Shown: piece after piece, positions 6,661 through 8,048 of the stretch
Numbering within the stretch: position 1 is the stretch's first letter
How the letters are laid out: each line of letters begins with the position of its first letter
Source of the DNA: Thermomicrobiales bacterium
GTDB lineage: Bacteria; Chloroflexota; Limnocylindria; Limnocylindrales; CSP1-4
Reading direction: 5' to 3'
DNA length: 8,048 bases
NCBI GenBank assembly: GCA_004525275.1
Contig: SPCO01000056.1
Location: forward strand, 1 to 8,048
Notes under the pieces: generated by a model
Seen by the model: only the letters and a program-made list of their open reading frames with translations
Told to the model about the DNA's origin: nothing
Databases searched by the model: none
Position numbers and translations under genes: made by a program

Positions 6661-7867
6661 GCATCGCGGTCCGGAAGTCCGACAACATCGCAACCAGGCG
6701 CTCACCTTGATCTTCGCAGTCGCTCGATGCGACGGACTGCACGCCCGCGACCAGCCGTTGCAAGGCCTTGTCCGAAGTCGCGCGGTCGAGGCCGCCCGAC
6801 GTTCCATTTCGCGGCACGAAGAGACGCGAGATCGCCCGTGGCACTCGACTCCAGATCGGCGTCCGCAGATGACGCCGAAGGGCGGGACTGACGGTGGCGC
6901 TGACCTGGTCGCCACCCGGCGCGGTGATCCGCAGGACGTCAAGTACACCGGTCGGCAGATCCAGTACGACCCGGGTGACGCCCTCGCGTTCCATCGTGCG
7001 GTAGAGAAGCGGGGGTTGCTGGACGATGTGTTCCAGGGCCGTGCGGCAGATGGAAGACTCGTCGGTGCGCGTGGTCGACCGAGCGGGTCGCTGTTTCCTG
7101 AAGGTCGCGACCGCTGGGGCGGCCACCGGCGCGACGGCCAAGGCCGGGCTGACGGTCGGGCCTGAGCTGACGGTCGGGACCGAGCTGGCGGTCGGGACCG
7201 GGCTGACGGCCAAGGCCGGGCTGACGGTCGGGCCTGAGCTGACGGTCGGGCCCGGCCTGGCGGTCGAACCAGTCTCCTGTGCTCTGACGGCATAGCGTTC
7301 AAACATCTTGTGGATGCCCGGATCTGGTTGGGTCCGCGGGCCGGCAGTCGGCGACGGAGGCGCCTCAGGGATCGGCGTCGTCGCAAGAACCGCCGCCGGG
7401 CCCCGATCCTCAGGGACGGTCTCCGGCCGCCTTTCGCTCACGCCGCAACGGGACCACAGCGCGATGCCGAGGGGCTGTGATATGGGCGAAAGGTAAGCGC
7501 GCTTGACCCCGCCCATGGCATTGAACGGTCCCCCCGGTTGGCCCAGACGGACCTCGAGGGCGATCACCTCGAGTGGGATCGGCGCTGCGAGATCGGTTAG
7601 TTGGACTCGGACGATCCGCCCGGCGCGGGCGCTCTCGACCGGATCCTGAATCGGCTCAGACGCGAGCTCTGGAGGGCCGATCGCCGTACTCACGGCTTGG
7701 ATCGCCCCAGCCCCGAAGTGGAAGATCGTGTCCCCACGAGCGATCTGCGCGAGGGTCTCTCCCTGACGAAGCGTGCGCCCCTTCGAATCGGTCAGCGGCG
7801 CCCACAGGAAATCACTCGTCTCATCCCGCCGGCCACCCGGCGTCTGGTTCACCCACCAGTAGGCCAC
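6644..7867 (-). CDS. EVE/PUA-like domain protein with hexapeptide-repeat linker and unknown C-terminal domain
   Basis: 407 residues from GTG at 7867. Residues 1-138 look like an EVE (PUA superfamily) reader: AYWWVNQ (2-8), DFLWAPL (19-25), GDTIFHFGAGAIQAVSTAIG (45-64), PIPLE (96-100) and PFNAMGGVKRAYLSPIS (114-130). This pattern matches heads that precede HNH nucleases in modification-dependent restriction enzymes of VcaM4I type, where the domain binds a modified cytosine in DNA. Residues 139-260 form a linker rich in Pro, Ala, Thr and Ser, with seven hexapeptide repeats at 207-248. Residues 261-407 are mixed: a helix (ICRTALEHIVQQPPLLYRTM), a probable beta hairpin (VTRVVLDLPTGVLDVLRITA), a basic stretch, then helices to the end. 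No HNH, PD-(D/E)XK, GIY-YIG, Walker or other catalytic signature was seen. A role as a modified-DNA sensor in phage defence is possible but unproven; a regulator is an alternative. The gene converges on the exported-protein gene with a 10-base gap, and its right-hand neighbour is not visible. The reading frame is supported by the N-terminal motifs and the ribosome binding site. Confidence 0.8.
   Translation of the reverse strand: MAYWWVNQTPGGRRDETSDFLWAPLTDSKGRTLRQGETLAQIARGDTIFHFGAGAIQAVSTAIGPPELASEPIQDPVESARAGRIVRVQLTDLAAPIPLEVIALEVRLGQPGGPFNAMGGVKRAYLSPISQPLGIALWSRCGVSERRPETVPEDRGPAAVLATTPIPEAPPSPTAGPRTQPDPGIHKMFERYAVRAQETGSTARPGPTVSSGPTVSPALAVSPVPTASSVPTVSSGPTVSPALAVAPVAAPAVATFRKQRPARSTTRTDESSICRTALEHIVQQPPLLYRTMEREGVTRVVLDLPTGVLDVLRITAPGGDQVSATVSPALRRHLRTPIWSRVPRAISRLFVPRNGTSGGLDRATSDKALQRLVAGVQSVASSDCEDQGERLVAMLSDFRTAMLSRYD
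7124..7249 (-). repeat. Tandem 18-bp repeats coding a hexapeptide linker (7 units), nested in a 72-bp period
   Basis: The minus strand reads PTVSSG-PTVSPA-LAVSPV-PTASSV-PTVSSG-PTVSPA-LAVAPV. Four units form a 72-bp higher-order unit that is repeated almost completely. A 46-base stretch is identical at 7133-7178 and 7205-7250. Identity at DNA level beyond what the protein needs points to recent duplication by slippage or unequal exchange. All units are multiples of 3, so copy-number change keeps the frame. Confidence 0.95.
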
Positions 7868-7876
7868 TTGCTGGGT

Positions 7877-7882
7877 CCTCCT
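7877..7882 (-). promoter_or_regulatory. Ribosome binding site that sets the EVE-domain gene start
   Basis: AGGAGG on the minus strand lies 9 bases before GTG at 7867, so the protein begins M-AYWWVNQ as its relatives do. An in-frame GTG at 7897 would place this site inside the coding region and add ten residues (MRDRLRRTQQ). Confidence 0.8.
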
Positions 7883-7941
7883 GAGCCGGTCGCGCACCCG
7901 GTCGGCTGCGCCAAGGGCTGTATGTCCACGATACGCTGCCG

Positions 7942-8043
7942 AGAGATCAAGCGGGACGTCTCTGACCCAGCGAGGTCAGCGCCCGTCCGCGTGGGATCGG
8001 GAGTCGCCCGTTCCAGGTCGTGCCTGGAAGTCCTAGAGATCAA
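7942..8043. repeat. 9-bp direct repeat flanking a hairpin-rich stretch at the right edge
   Basis: AGAGATCAA occurs at 7942-7950 and 8035-8043. Between the copies are two perfect inverted repeats: CTGACC/GGTCAG (7962-7967 and 7974-7979, 6-base spacer) and TTCCAGG/CCTGGAA (8011-8017 and 8023-8029, 5-base spacer). A weaker CGGG/CCCG pair (7998-8001 and 8007-8010) lies between them. The stretch is upstream of the EVE-domain gene. No credible gene was seen in 7868-8048, and the window ends here, so the stretch may belong to a larger structure. Confidence 0.45.
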
Positions 8044-8048
8044 ACAGG

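Noticed and set aside
6644..7085. HNH or PD-(D/E)XK nuclease in the C-terminal part of the EVE-domain protein
   Set aside because: I looked for His-His/Asn-His spacing and for D...ExK-like patterns and found none that were convincing.
7124..7250. CRISPR-like array
   Set aside because: The 18-bp units are contiguous with no spacers and encode a hexapeptide in frame within a gene.
7026..7295. Plus-strand open frame across the 18-bp repeats, reading LTVGPE-like hexads
   Set aside because: Any frame-preserving repeat is open on both strands. This one has no convincing start site and no domain outside the repeat.
6478..7386. 302-codon minus-strand frame overlapping the EVE-domain gene in another frame
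   Set aside because: It is strongly Arg/Ser/Pro-rich, typical of an out-of-frame reading, and crosses the end of the exported-protein gene. The frame with YWWVNQ and a ribosome binding site is preferred.
7849..8043. 64-codon minus-strand frame at the right edge
   Set aside because: It starts at TTG, has no recognisable motif, overlaps the start of the EVE-domain gene in another frame, and covers the hairpin-rich stretch.
7940..8048. tRNA or other known structured RNA gene
   Set aside because: The hairpins do not assemble into a cloverleaf on either strand, and no T-loop consensus was found.

Overview
This is a GC-rich, gene-dense bacterial segment. It holds six protein-coding genes, one of them cut by the left edge. 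No rRNA, tRNA, CRISPR array or insertion sequence was recognised. Several features fit an uncultured Chloroflexota, perhaps near Limnocylindria: the order foldase-mazG-rph-rdgB, a YabN-like MazG, GTG starts, and a multi-pass LytR-CpsA-Psr (LCP) protein with a Pro/Thr-rich tail. This placement is inferred from gene order and protein style, not from a marker gene.

Bases 1-4175 (+ strand) form a tight housekeeping operon. It starts with a membrane-anchored parvulin-type peptidyl-prolyl isomerase that enters from the left edge. mazG follows 13 bases later with its own strong ribosome binding site. mazG and rph overlap by ATGA, and rph and rdgB overlap by TGATG, so translation is probably coupled. 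The operon joins extracytoplasmic protein folding to RNA 3'-end trimming (RNase PH) and to two nucleotide-pool cleaning enzymes (MazG and the RdgB/HAM1 pyrophosphatase). MazG carries what looks like a headless remnant of the tetrapyrrole-methylase domain of YabN proteins.

Bases 4182-5558 (- strand) encode an LCP protein, probably a cell-wall glycopolymer ligase, which converges on rdgB. A 208-base divergent intergenic region (5559-5766) separates it from a + strand gene for a single-pass exported protein with two tandem beta-rich domains. That region holds a perfect 14-bp inverted repeat, a shorter palindrome, several GCCGGGC copies and a plausible promoter for the exported gene.

Bases 6644-7867 (- strand) encode the most unusual protein of the window. 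An EVE/PUA-like head of the kind found in front of HNH nucleases of modification-dependent restriction enzymes is joined, through a linker with seven hexapeptide repeats, to a C-terminal region with no recognisable nuclease. The last 181 bases hold its ribosome binding site, small hairpins and a 9-bp direct repeat, but no convincing gene. Both convergent gene pairs end in a short perfect hairpin that includes the minus-strand stop codon.
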